Source: Streptomyces kaniharaensis | GTDB taxonomy: Bacteria; Actinomycetota; Actinomycetes; Streptomycetales; Streptomycetaceae | Length of the DNA: 64,000 bases | Direction of reading: 5' to 3' | Assembly: GCF_009569385.1 (NCBI RefSeq) | Contig: NZ_WBOF01000001.1 | Coordinates: 5,123,501 to 5,187,500 of the forward strand | Part shown: one piece after another, positions 42,390 through 50,662 of the stretch | Numbering within the stretch: the first letter of the stretch is position 1 | How the letters are laid out: the number at the start of each line of letters is the position of its first letter | Notes under the pieces: generated by a model | The model's database searches: none | What the model was told of the DNA's origin: nothing | What the model saw: only the letters and a program-made list of their open reading frames with translations | Position numbers and translations under genes: made by a program

Positions 42390-44146
42390 CGCGTACGGCG
42401 GTTCGGCAGGAGGTAGTTGGGGCCGCTGGTGTAGTGCTTGTTGATGTCGGCGGCGCCCGAGCGCTGCTTGGTGAGCAGGGTTCCGGCGGTGACCATGGCC
42501 TTGACCGGAAGCCGCTCGGCGTCCAGCAGGTCCGTCCGCAGCGGGTCGCCCACCGGGCCGATGCGGTCGACGGCCTCGGTCAGACGCTTGCGCAACAGGG
42601 CGAGGGCGTCGGCGAGTTCGGCGCGGCCGTGGTCGGCGAGGCCGAACGCGAGGGACGCGGTGCAGAGGTGGCCGGTGATGGTGGTGAACAGGTCGGTCAG
42701 CGCCCGGTCGTCATCGCCGAAGATCCGTGCGTCGTCGAACTCGTCGGGGGAGGGAGCGAGTTCGCCGAGGGTCGCGGCGAGGCGGGCGGTGTGGACACGA
42801 GGCCCGTCGTCGTCCTTGTAGAGCAGGCGCAGCCCGTCCGCGTCGAGGACCAGCGAGGTGTTCTGCTGGTGCGACTCCAGTGCGATGCCGTAGCCGAACA
42901 GCGTGGTCTGCCAGTCGAGCAGCAGCTCCAGCAGAGCGTCGTAGAGGGCGAGCGGGTCGCCGTGGTAGAACCGGTCGGCGAGGTCGTCGAGCACGAGGCG
43001 GCCGCCGGGCGCGGGCGCCAGCAGCGCGGCCAGCGGGACGGTGACGGCCCTCTCCAACCCGGCGGGGTAGCGGCGCAGCAGGACGGCGAGCAGCTCGTGC
43101 CCGGCGTGGGCCCAGCTCTGTTCGTCGGCGTGCAGGATCCGCCCGGCGAAGCGCGGTTCGCGGTCCAGCACGGCCTCGATCAGGCGCTGGCCGGCGGCGC
43201 CGTCGACCAGCGTGCCGGGCTTGATGGTGCGGCGGTTGAGCCGGCCCAGGCTGGCGGTGGCGAGCGGGAGCTTGAGGTGGCAGGCGGGGTCGTCAGCGAC
43301 GGCGACGGTGCGCATGGAGAGCGTGGGCACGACCGTCAGGTAGCGGCGATCGGCGAGCATCGCGCGACCGGCCAGGCCGGTGGCCGCCAGTGCCTCGTCG
43401 AGTGGTGCGCCGACGGTGAGCGGGTGGACGGGCAGGGTGGTCCAGCCGTCGCCGGGGCAGGAGTCGCCGAGGCCGAGCCAGGCCGGGGTGGGCCACCAGC
43501 TGGGGAGCGGTTGCTCGCCGTGGGTCGTGAGGGCGTCGGTGGGCACGGCCAGCCAGCGCAGTTCGAAGGCCGGGTGGAACTCGGGTGCGTAAGAGCGCAG
43601 TTGGGCGTCGGTGAGCCCGGCGCGGCCGCGCGCGGTCGGGTAGACCGGGTGGTCGAGGTAGGCGGCCAGGGCGTCGTGGCCCAGGGCGGCGGAGGGGCCG
43701 GCCCAGCTGGCGGGGTCGGCACCGTACAGGTCGGTGAGCCGCGCGTGCACCTCGGGCTGGACCTGCTCGTGGAGTTCCATGGTGGCGAGGGTCTGGCGGC
43801 ACTCCTCGGCGAGGGCGGCCCAGCCGGGCAGGTCCTCGGGGTCGGCCAGCTCGGCGAGGTTCGCCACGATGGCGTCCAGTCCTGCGGAATCCCTTCCGGC
43901 GAGCTCGCGGCCGCGGAGCTCTCGTCCGGCGAGCTGGTGTCCGCCGAGCTCCAGCAGCGGCAGCCGGGCCGCGTACTCGGACTGGAACCCCTCGGGCGTG
44001 ACGGGCACGGCCAGTCCGGCGTCGGCGAGGACGAGCCACGGGCCGTCGGGCCGCTCCTCGACGGTGCCGCGCGTGCGCAGGCCGAGGACGTCCTCGCGGA
44101 CCAGGGCGGAGAGCAGGCGCAGGGTGAGCTGCTCGGCGGCGGTCAT
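42386..44146 (-). CDS. NIS siderophore synthetase (IucA/IucC family), PvsB-like position
   Basis: This second synthetase, of 586 residues, has LPSWWPTPAWLGLGDSCPGD and then TTLPVHPLTVG, the ATP site LTVVPTLSMRTVAVADDPAC and then HLKLPLATASLGRLNRRTI, and the signature GIALESHQQNTSLVLDADGL. It is only distantly similar to its neighbour, as expected for two different condensation steps. An internal AGREL/RGREL/AGRDS stretch near residues 75-95 is encoded by short DNA repeats. ATG 44146 overlaps the ATP-grasp gene. Confidence 0.93.
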   Translation of the reverse strand: MTAAEQLTLRLLSALVREDVLGLRTRGTVEERPDGPWLVLADAGLAVPVTPEGFQSEYAARLPLLELGGHQLAGRELRGRELAGRDSAGLDAIVANLAELADPEDLPGWAALAEECRQTLATMELHEQVQPEVHARLTDLYGADPASWAGPSAALGHDALAAYLDHPVYPTARGRAGLTDAQLRSYAPEFHPAFELRWLAVPTDALTTHGEQPLPSWWPTPAWLGLGDSCPGDGWTTLPVHPLTVGAPLDEALAATGLAGRAMLADRRYLTVVPTLSMRTVAVADDPACHLKLPLATASLGRLNRRTIKPGTLVDGAAGQRLIEAVLDREPRFAGRILHADEQSWAHAGHELLAVLLRRYPAGLERAVTVPLAALLAPAPGGRLVLDDLADRFYHGDPLALYDALLELLLDWQTTLFGYGIALESHQQNTSLVLDADGLRLLYKDDDGPRVHTARLAATLGELAPSPDEFDDARIFGDDDRALTDLFTTITGHLCTASLAFGLADHGRAELADALALLRKRLTEAVDRIGPVGDPLRTDLLDAERLPVKAMVTAGTLLTKQRSGAADINKHYTSGPNYLLPNRRTR

Positions 44147-45351
44147 GGAGTGATCTCCCAGCGGTTGGCGGCGAGGAAGCGGGCGACAGCGGCGTCCACG
44201 GCGGTCTGGACGGTGCCGACGGCCCAGATGACGCCCAGGTAGTCCCGGTTGGTGCGGTAGCGCTCGTGGCGCTCGCCGAGCGGGCGCAGCGGACGGTAGG
44301 CGAGCCGGACGCCGTCGCGCTCCTCGTCGTACGGGCCGGGGGCGGCGGTGAGGACACCGGCCCGGTCGGCGCAGATCACCTCGTTGCGGGCGCGGCGCGG
44401 GGTGGCGGCGCACTGGTCACCGAGGTCGGCGGGGAGTTCGCGCCCGAGGTGGACGCCGAGGATGTGCTCGAAGAGCGGAATGTGGAGGATCTCGGCGAGC
44501 ATCAGGTCGCACTGGTCGCCGATGGCGCGGTAGTTGACCTCGATGATCCGGGCGCGGCCGTCGGGCTGGAGGACGAACTCGGTGTGGCAGGCGCCGAGTC
44601 CGACGCCGAGCGCCTCGAGCTGGGCGAGGACCTGGGCGACGGCGTCGGCGGGGTGTGCGGGGACGAACTCCAGGACCTCCTCGATGAAGTCCGGGGGAGG
44701 GGAGAGCCGGGTGCGGAACCCGCCGAGGACGTGGCGGCCCCGGCCGTCGCCCAGCGTCTCCAGGGTGCACAGCTGCCCGTCCAGGAACTCCTCGACGACG
44801 AGCGTGGCGCCGGCCCGGCGGTGCTGGATCTCCTCACAGCGTAGGGCGAGTTCGGCGGCGTCGGTGACGAGCGTGACGTCCTCGCTCGCGACCCCCTCGC
44901 GCGGTTTGACCACGCACGGGAACGGCGGGTCGAGTTCGGCAGCGTCCTGGCCGGGCGCCAACTCGGCGGACCAGACGGTGTCCTGGCCGGTCAGGGCGAG
45001 GTGGCGGCGCAGCTGCCCCTTGTCCTTGGCCCGCAGCGCGGCCTTCCAGTCCTTGGCGGGCAGACCGAAGTAGTCGGCGGCCAGGGCGGTCTGGGTCTGC
45101 AGGTGGTCGCTGTTGCTGAACACCGCGTCGGGCGCGTGGTGGCGGGAGATCAGGCTGATCACCGCGCGGAAGTCCCGGACGTCGCACTCGAGCACCTCGG
45201 GGGCGGTGAACGGGAGGGTGGCGTACGCCCGACGGTGGGGCTCGGCGCAGTCGGTGAGGACGGTGACGTCGAGCCCGAGCCGGGCGGCGGCGGGCAGGAA
45301 GCCGGCGGTGACCGAGTCGGTGGGATTGAGGGCGAGCAGGTAGAGCCGCAT
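44143..45351 (-). CDS. ATP-grasp ligase (PvsA-like)
   Basis: This ATP-grasp protein of 402 residues has an N-terminal Rossmann-like part (MRLYLLALNPTDSVTAGFLP), the nucleotide lysine in FPCVVKPREGVASEDVTLVT, VVEEFLDGQLCTLETLG and the metal ligands in ARIIEVNYRAIGDQCDLMLA. Enzymes of this group form amide bonds through acyl phosphates. In vibrioferrin synthesis PvsA is such a protein and joins alanine into the backbone. It is the first gene of the biosynthetic block. ATG 45351 is chosen at the start of the conserved region. Confidence 0.88.
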   Translation of the reverse strand: MRLYLLALNPTDSVTAGFLPAAARLGLDVTVLTDCAEPHRRAYATLPFTAPEVLECDVRDFRAVISLISRHHAPDAVFSNSDHLQTQTALAADYFGLPAKDWKAALRAKDKGQLRRHLALTGQDTVWSAELAPGQDAAELDPPFPCVVKPREGVASEDVTLVTDAAELALRCEEIQHRRAGATLVVEEFLDGQLCTLETLGDGRGRHVLGGFRTRLSPPPDFIEEVLEFVPAHPADAVAQVLAQLEALGVGLGACHTEFVLQPDGRARIIEVNYRAIGDQCDLMLAEILHIPLFEHILGVHLGRELPADLGDQCAATPRRARNEVICADRAGVLTAAPGPYDEERDGVRLAYRPLRPLGERHERYRTNRDYLGVIWAVGTVQTAVDAAVARFLAANRWEITP

Positions 45352-45372
45352 GGGGTGTGATCCTCGGGGTGG

Positions 45373-45475
45373 TCGCGGACAGGTGACGGCGGACAACTGA
45401 CGGATGACAGATGTTGAAATCTGTCAGTTGTCATCTGTTCGCCGTCATCCGTCCGTCGTCAACTGTCGGCGGATA
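45373..45475. repeat. Heptamer palindrome, copy 7
   Basis: The core is TGACAGAT-GTTGA-AATCTGTCA, with ACAACTGAC/GTCAGTTGT outside it. The left arm contains one extra heptamer (GGATGAC) that must loop out. It lies between the uptake genes and the biosynthetic genes, downstream of the binding-protein gene in the direction of transcription. Confidence 0.88.
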
Positions 45476-45489
45476 CTCGGGCGCCTCGA

Positions 45490-46488
45490 CTACTTGGGCA
45501 CCTCGACGCCCGCGGCCTTGGCGATGTCGCCGAGCATCGCGTCGGCGGCCTGGACGCCGATGCCGGACATCCAGGTCTCGTCCGGGACGTTGAACACCTT
45601 GTTGTTCTTGACGGCGTTCAGGCCCTGCCAGACCGGGGTCTGCTGGACCTCGGTCTCCTTGGTCTTGGAGGGGTCGTCGGCCGTGGTGACGAACACCAGA
45701 TCGGCGTCGGCCTGGTTGATCTGCTCGGCACTGACCTCGAGGATGTTCTTGTCGACGTCCTGGGAGGCCGGGCGGGCCAGGCCGACGTCCTTGAGTACGA
45801 CGCCGCTGTAGGAGGACTTGGCGTAGAGGCGGGTCGGGCCGGCCACGAAGCGGACCACGGACGCGGTGGGCATGGTGCCGCCGTTCTTCGCCTTGATCGC
45901 CTCGCCGAGCTTGGCCGCGCGCGCCTCGTAGTCGGCGAGCGCCTTCTTGGCCTCGTCCTCCTTGCCGAGCGCCTGGGCGTAGAGCGCCAGGTTCTCCTTC
46001 CAGGGGAAGCCTGTGGTCTCGGCGAGCACGGTCGGCGCGATCGCGTTCAGCTGGTCGTAGACCTTGGCGTGGCGGACCTTGGAGGAGAGGATCAGGTCGG
46101 GCTTGAGGGAAGCGATCAGCTCCAGGTTCGGCTCGTTCATCGGGCCGACGTCCTTGGTGTCCTTGATCTTGTCCTTGAGGTAGTTCGGGAAGCCGCCCTC
46201 GGTCTTCATGTGCGGCGAGACGGCGCCGACCGGCGTGATGCCGAGGAGGGTGACGTCGTCGAGCTCGCCGCTGTCCAGGACCACGACACGCTTCGGCTGG
46301 GACTTGAGATCGGCGGTTCCGGCGGCGTGCTTGACGCTGCGCGGGAACCCGGCGGAGGCGGAGGTGGACGCGGAGCTGCTGGCGGTGTCGCCGCTTGCCT
46401 TCGAGCCGTCCCCGTTGCTGCCGCAGGCGGCGAGCAGAGTCGTGGAGAGCGTGACGGCGAGGACGGCGACGGGGAGTCGGCGGTTCAT
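45490..46488 (-). CDS. Iron-siderophore ABC transporter binding lipoprotein
   Basis: This protein of 332 residues has a lipobox TLLAACGSNG (lipidated Cys at about 22) and a Ser-rich linker. The FecB/FepB-type fold follows: KRVVVLDSGELDDVTLLGIT, KDVGPMNEPNLELIASLKPD, LILSSKVRHAKVYDQLNAIA and DADLVFVTTADDPSKT. It binds ferric siderophore outside the membrane, probably the citrate-type product of the adjacent operon. ATG 46488 follows AAGGAAC. The heptamer palindrome follows its stop. Confidence 0.93.
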   Translation of the reverse strand: MNRRLPVAVLAVTLSTTLLAACGSNGDGSKASGDTASSSASTSASAGFPRSVKHAAGTADLKSQPKRVVVLDSGELDDVTLLGITPVGAVSPHMKTEGGFPNYLKDKIKDTKDVGPMNEPNLELIASLKPDLILSSKVRHAKVYDQLNAIAPTVLAETTGFPWKENLALYAQALGKEDEAKKALADYEARAAKLGEAIKAKNGGTMPTASVVRFVAGPTRLYAKSSYSGVVLKDVGLARPASQDVDKNILEVSAEQINQADADLVFVTTADDPSKTKETEVQQTPVWQGLNAVKNNKVFNVPDETWMSGIGVQAADAMLGDIAKAAGVEVPK

Positions 46489-46549
46489 CGGTGTTCCTTG
46501 GATCGGCTTGAACAGGGGGACGGAGGAAGGGAGTTCAGGCGAATGGGCG

Positions 46550-47482
46550 TCAGGCGGAGGCGCGGGTACCGGTCCGCACCCGGGCCCGTGGCACGACCAG
46601 CGGCGTGCCCGTCTCCGGGTCGGGCACCACCCGGCACGGCACCTGGAACACCCCCTCCACCAGCTCGGCGGTCAGCACCTCTGCCGGCGGCCCGGCCGCG
46701 GCGAGCCGCCCGTCCTTGAGGACGACCAGGTGGTCCGCGTACCGGGCGGCCTGCCCGAGGTCGTGGAGCACCATGACGACGGTGCGCCCGGCCTCGTCGT
46801 GCAGGTCGGCGACCACGTCGAGGACGTCGAGCTGGTGGCGCAGGTCGAGGAAGGTGGTCGGTTCGTCGAGCAGCAGCAGGTCGGTGTCCTGGGCCAGCGC
46901 GAGCGCGATCCAGGCGCGCTGGCGCTGCCCGCCGGAGAGCCGGTCGACCTGCTGGTCGCGCAGTTCGGCGGTGCCGGTGCGGGCGAGCGCGTTCTCGACG
47001 GCGGCCTGGTCGGCCTTGGACCAGGGGCTGAGCATCCGCTGGTGCGGATACCGGCCGAGCCGCACCAGCGACTCGACGGTGATCGCCTCGGGGGTGACGG
47101 GCTGCTGCGGTAGCAGGCCCATCCGCTTGGCGAGGGCCCGGGCGGGCATCCGATGGATGTCGGAGCCGTCGAGGGTGACGGTGCCGGCGACCGGGGCGAG
47201 CAGGCGCACCAGCCCGCGCAGCAGGGTGGACTTGCCGCACGCGTTGGGCCCGACGATGGCGGTGACGGCGCCGCCGGGCAGTTCGAGGTCGAGCCCGTCG
47301 ACGATCACGCGGTCGCCGTAGCGGAGGCCGAGCCCGTGGGCGGCGAGGCGATTGGCGTTCGTGCCAGCGTTCGTAGCGGCGTTCGTAAGAGCGCTCATGA
47401 CGGCACTCGTGGCAGCGGTCGCAGCACCACTCGCGACAGCACTCGCAGCAGCGCTCGCGGCAGCGGTCGATTCAGGCGTCAT
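46550..47482 (-). CDS. Ferric-siderophore ABC transporter ATP-binding protein
   Basis: This FecE/FepC-type ATPase of 310 residues has Walker A AIVGPNACGKSTLLRGLVRL, Q-loop GLLPQQPVTPEAITVESLV, LGRYPHQ, signature RLSGGQRQRAWIALALAQDT, Walker B LLLLDEPTTFLDL and the switch His in VVMVLHDLGQAARYA. The first 45 residues are a Ser/Thr/Ala tetrapeptide repeat absent from usual family members and encoded by a 12-nt minisatellite. ATG 47482, with GAGGAA upstream, overlaps the permease stop (TGATG). Confidence 0.94.
   Translation of the reverse strand: MTPESTAAASAAASAVASGAATAATSAVMSALTNAATNAGTNANRLAAHGLGLRYGDRVIVDGLDLELPGGAVTAIVGPNACGKSTLLRGLVRLLAPVAGTVTLDGSDIHRMPARALAKRMGLLPQQPVTPEAITVESLVRLGRYPHQRMLSPWSKADQAAVENALARTGTAELRDQQVDRLSGGQRQRAWIALALAQDTDLLLLDEPTTFLDLRHQLDVLDVVADLHDEAGRTVVMVLHDLGQAARYADHLVVLKDGRLAAAGPPAEVLTAELVEGVFQVPCRVVPDPETGTPLVVPRARVRTGTRASA
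47352..47471 (-). repeat. 12-nt minisatellite encoding an S/T/N-A tetrapeptide repeat
   Basis: Ten 12-nt units (for example GCAGCGCTCGCG, GCAGCGGTCGCA, ACAGCACTCGCA on the + strand) run in frame at the 5' end of the ATPase gene. In protein they give ASAA, ASAV, ASGA, ATAA, TSAV, MSAL, TNAA, TNAG and TNAN units. Confidence 0.9.
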
Positions 47483-48516
47483 CAGCTGTTCCTCTGGGGA
47501 AGCCGGCCCTGGCGGATCATCAGCACCAGGAGCCAGGGCGCGCCGAGCGTGGCGGTGACGGCACCGACCGGCAAGCCGTGGACGGGGATCACGTGGAGCA
47601 CGAGGAGGTCGGCGCCGAGCAGCAGCAGGGCGCCGGTGAGCGCGGTGAGGCCGAGCGTGCCGAGGGTGGGGGGCCCGGCGAGCAGCCGGACCAGGTGCGG
47701 GACGGCGAGCGCGACGAAGGCGACCGGGCCGGTGAGGGCGGCGGCGAGCGAGGCGAGGGTGATGGTGAGCAGCAGCAGCCACATCCGGTCCCGGGCGGGG
47801 TTGAGGCCGAGGCCGCCGGCCGAGTCGTCGCCGAGGTCGAGGATCGCGACGCGCCGCTGGCAGAGCAGCACGGCGACGGTGGTGAGCACGATGGCGGTGC
47901 CGCCGATCCGGACCTCGGTCCAGTTCCGGCCGTAGAGCGAGCCGGTGGTCCACTGCATCGCGGAGGCGGCCAGCTCGGCCGGGAACCGTACGATCATCAG
48001 GTTCACGGCGGCGGCCAGGCCCTGCTGGACCGCCAGGCCGACCAGGACCAGCCGGGTGACGGCCATCCGGGACCGCCAGGCGAAGCCGCCCAGCAGTAGC
48101 GCGGCGAGCAGTCCGCCGCCGAGGGCGGCGAGCGGGATCAGCTGCTGGGAGGCACCGATGGCGAGCATCAGCACCGCGCCGAAGGACGCGCCGCCGGTGA
48201 TGCCGATGGTGTCGGGGGCGGCCAGCGGGTTGCGGAAAAGGCGCTGGAGCATGGAGCCGGCCATGGCCAGCCCGGCGCCCGCGATCAGCGCCGACACCAC
48301 GCGCGGGGCCCGGAACTGCTGCACCACCAGGACGTTCCCGGGCTGGCCCTGCCCGATGAGGGCGCGCAGCGCGTCCCACGTGGAGATGCTGACCCGCCCG
48401 GTGCCGAGGGCGACGCCGGTCAGGAGCACCAGCAGCGCGGCGGCCAGTACCGACCAGGCGGCAGTGCGGGCCCGGCGGCGGGCGATCGTGCCGACGGGGG
48501 CGACGATAGCGGTCAC
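47482..48516 (-). CDS. Ferric-siderophore ABC permease (FecCD family), second subunit
   Basis: This protein of 344 residues has about ten membrane helices typical of the family. Motifs include FRAPRVVSALIAGAGLAMAG, MLQRLFRNPLAAPDTIGITG and GPVAFVALAVPHLVRLLAGP. It forms half of the membrane channel with the preceding permease. GTG 48516 overlaps that gene's stop (GTGA). It sits third from the promoter end of the operon together with the ATPase and binding protein. Confidence 0.94.
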   Translation of the reverse strand: MTAIVAPVGTIARRRARTAAWSVLAAALLVLLTGVALGTGRVSISTWDALRALIGQGQPGNVLVVQQFRAPRVVSALIAGAGLAMAGSMLQRLFRNPLAAPDTIGITGGASFGAVLMLAIGASQQLIPLAALGGGLLAALLLGGFAWRSRMAVTRLVLVGLAVQQGLAAAVNLMIVRFPAELAASAMQWTTGSLYGRNWTEVRIGGTAIVLTTVAVLLCQRRVAILDLGDDSAGGLGLNPARDRMWLLLLTITLASLAAALTGPVAFVALAVPHLVRLLAGPPTLGTLGLTALTGALLLLGADLLVLHVIPVHGLPVGAVTATLGAPWLLVLMIRQGRLPQRNS

Positions 48517-49556
48517 CGGGCCACCCTCCGCGTCAGGACCGCGAGCAGCGGCGCTCCGAGGAACGCGGTCACGATGCCGACCTCGATCTCGGACGGGCGG
48601 GCCACCAGCCTGCCGAGCACGTCGGCGGCGAGCAGCAGCAGCGGACCGGCGATCAGGCAACCGGGCAGCAGCCAGCGGTGGTCGTTGCCGAGCAGCGGAC
48701 GGACCAGGTGCGGAGCCGCCAGTCCGATGAACGCCACGGGTCCGGCGACGGCGACCGCGCTACCCGCCAGCAGGACGACGGCGAGCCCGCCGGCCACCCG
48801 GATCCGGGCCACCGGCACGCCGAGCGACTGGGCGGCCTCGTCGCCGAGGGCCAGCGCGTTCAGGGCCGGCGAGATCGCGAGCGCGCCCAGCAGGCCGACC
48901 GCGAGGAACGGCAGGACGGGGGTCAGGGTGTCGAGCTGCCGCGCGGCGATGGACCCGGCCAGCCAGAACCGGGCCTCGTCCAGAGTGCGGTGACTGGCCA
49001 GCATCAGCGCGGACGTCCACGACGTGAGCACGACGGTGAGCACCGTGCCGCCGAGCGCGAGCCGGACCGGGTCGAGGTCCCCGTCGCGCCGGGACATCGC
49101 GTACGCGGCCACCGCGGCGACGGCCGCGCCGGCGAAGGCGAACCAGACGTATTCGGCCGGCCGGGTGAGGCCCAGCGCGTAGATCGCGGCGACGACGGCG
49201 AAGCCGGCGCCCGCGTTGATGCCGAGGGTGATCGGCGAGGCGAGCGGGTTGCGCGTGACGCCCTGGGCGACGGCTCCGGCCACGCCGAGCGCGGCTCCGA
49301 CCGCCAGGCCGATGACCGTCCGCGGGACGCGAAGGCCCGTCACGACGTCGGCGTCGCCGCCGTGGACGGCACCGGTCAGGGCGTCGGCCACGGTGGACAG
49401 CGGGATGGATCGGGAGCCGAGCGCGAGGCTCAGCGCGGCACACAGCACGAGCGCGCACACTCCGGCGACCAGCAGCAACGGCTGCCGTACCGCCGAGGGG
49501 CGAGGTGTCGCCGGGGCTGTGGTGGCCGGCAGGTCGGTTCTCAACACGTTCGGCAT
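48513..49556 (-). CDS. Ferric-siderophore ABC permease (FecCD family), first subunit
   Basis: This protein of up to 347 residues has GLRVPRTVIGLAVGAALGVA, GAVAQGVTRNPLASPITLGI and AGPVAFIGLAAPHLVRPLLG, all typical of FecCD permeases. It is the first gene of the iron-regulated operon running to 38264. The ATG at 49556 lies directly against the iron box, with no ribosome-binding site. A GTG three codons later (49547-49545) lies at the right distance from TAAGAT for a leaderless transcript and may be the real start. Confidence 0.93.
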   Translation of the reverse strand: MPNVLRTDLPATTAPATPRPSAVRQPLLLVAGVCALVLCAALSLALGSRSIPLSTVADALTGAVHGGDADVVTGLRVPRTVIGLAVGAALGVAGAVAQGVTRNPLASPITLGINAGAGFAVVAAIYALGLTRPAEYVWFAFAGAAVAAVAAYAMSRRDGDLDPVRLALGGTVLTVVLTSWTSALMLASHRTLDEARFWLAGSIAARQLDTLTPVLPFLAVGLLGALAISPALNALALGDEAAQSLGVPVARIRVAGGLAVVLLAGSAVAVAGPVAFIGLAAPHLVRPLLGNDHRWLLPGCLIAGPLLLLAADVLGRLVARPSEIEVGIVTAFLGAPLLAVLTRRVAR

Positions 49557-49557
49557 C

Positions 49558-49576
49558 TTAGGTTAGGCTTGCCTAA
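49558..49576 (-). promoter_or_regulatory. Iron box within the operon promoter
   Basis: TTAGGTTAGGCTTGCCTAA (+ strand) is close to the 19-nt DmdR/IdeR consensus. On the - strand a TTGACA (49585-49580) and TAAGAT (49560-49555) flank it, so a bound repressor would cover the promoter of the uptake and biosynthesis genes. Confidence 0.9.
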
Positions 49577-49667
49577 GTTTGTCAAGTCTTTGCAATTCGA
49601 ACGAATCCGCGATGGGGGTGAGGCGGAGGCCGGTGGGGCCGTGTGTCGCGCGCATTCTGAAGGTATG

Positions 49668-49686
49668 TAAGGTGAGCCTCACCTTA
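49668..49686 (+). promoter_or_regulatory. Perfect palindromic iron box upstream of the FhuF-like gene
   Basis: TAAGGTGAGCCTCACCTTA is a perfect 19-nt palindrome around one C, matching actinobacterial iron boxes. It lies 32 nt before the ATG of the reductase gene. Confidence 0.9.
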
Positions 49687-49718
49687 TCCGATCTCGGGAA
49701 ACCGTCTCGGGAGTGTCG

Positions 49719-50600
49719 ATGATCTCCGGACCGCCCATGCCCGCCGCACCGCCGGTGTCGCCGCCCGTGTCGCCTCCTGCTCCGGTGGCTTCACCTCCTC
49801 CGTCACCGGCGCTGTGCGAGGACTACCGGCGCCTGCACGAGCTCTGCCCGGTACTGAACCTGCGCGTGCTCGGCCCGACCGAACCCGGTCCGTCCGCTGC
49901 CGACGGCTGGTACTGCGGCGCCCAACTGGCAAGCGACGAGCGCGCCATGGCCGCCGCCCTGGCCGGCGAGGAGGCGCGCATCGCCGCCGAGCACGGCCGC
50001 GCCCCGCGCCCCCACGTCACCGCCTCCCGCCTGCTCCACCACTACCTCTGGTCCGCCTGCCTGCTCATCGCCGGCCCCTGGCACCTCGGTTGGCGCGTCC
50101 CGCGGATCGACCCCGCAGACCTCTGGCTGCACGCCCCCACCGGCGACCTCGCGCTGCGCCCGCGCGAGCACGTCGGCCTCCCGGCGCTCCCCGGTGCCCA
50201 CTCGACGCTCCCCGGCGAGGACGAACTCCGCGCCGAACTGCGCGCCGCCGTCGTCGCCCACGTCGAACCGCTGCTCGCAGCCTTCGCCGGACCCACTCGC
50301 CGCCGGGAGCGCGCACTCTGGGGCATGGTGACGGACGATCTGGCCTCCGCCCTCTGGTACCTCGGCCGGATGATCGGTGAGGAGGACGCCGCGGTCGCCG
50401 CCGCCGAAGCCGTCCTGCCCGGCGGCACCCTCCCGCTTCCCGGCGCCGCCGACTTCCGCCGCCTGCGCACTCCCGACGGCCGCAGCCACCCCACCCGCAC
50501 CCGGCTCGGCTGCTGCCTCTACTACGCCGTCAAGCCCGAGGCCATGGCCTGCATCACCTGCCCGCGAACCTCGGACGAGGAGCGCCTGCAACGGCTCTGA
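49719..50600 (+). CDS. FhuF-like ferric-siderophore reductase
   Basis: This protein of 293 residues ends in the FhuF 2Fe-2S signature: RLGCCLYYAVKPEAMACITC then P, with cysteines CC, C and C. The N-terminal 25 residues are Pro/Ser-rich. The middle holds ASRLLHHYLWSACLLIAGPW. FhuF proteins reduce iron in imported siderophores in the cytosol to release Fe2+. ATG 49719 follows GGGAG at 5 nt. The gene is divergent from the importer and controlled by its own perfect iron box. Confidence 0.88.
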   Translation: MISGPPMPAAPPVSPPVSPPAPVASPPPSPALCEDYRRLHELCPVLNLRVLGPTEPGPSAADGWYCGAQLASDERAMAAALAGEEARIAAEHGRAPRPHVTASRLLHHYLWSACLLIAGPWHLGWRVPRIDPADLWLHAPTGDLALRPREHVGLPALPGAHSTLPGEDELRAELRAAVVAHVEPLLAAFAGPTRRRERALWGMVTDDLASALWYLGRMIGEEDAAVAAAEAVLPGGTLPLPGAADFRRLRTPDGRSHPTRTRLGCCLYYAVKPEAMACITCPRTSDEERLQRL

Positions 50601-50602
50601 CG

Positions 50603-50625
50603 GCCGGTCCGGACGTCCGGCCGGC
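50603..50625. terminator. Probable hairpin terminator
   Basis: GCCGGTCCGGAC and GTCCGGCCGGC form a GC-rich hairpin with one unpaired base, starting a few nt after the reductase stop codon. Confidence 0.5.
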
Positions 50626-50662
50626 AGTCTCGATGTCAGTGGCACCTGCTACGTTCACGCAC

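Noticed and set aside
35040..45351. Desferrioxamine or aerobactin locus
   Set aside because: No lysine/ornithine N-hydroxylase and no acetyl/succinyl transferase is present, and the decarboxylase type and ATP-grasp gene do not fit these pathways.
41314..45396. Longer N-terminal extensions of the siderophore genes
   Set aside because: The extensions are antisense-like or lie within upstream genes. The 4-nt ATGA overlaps and family starts agree with the shorter versions.
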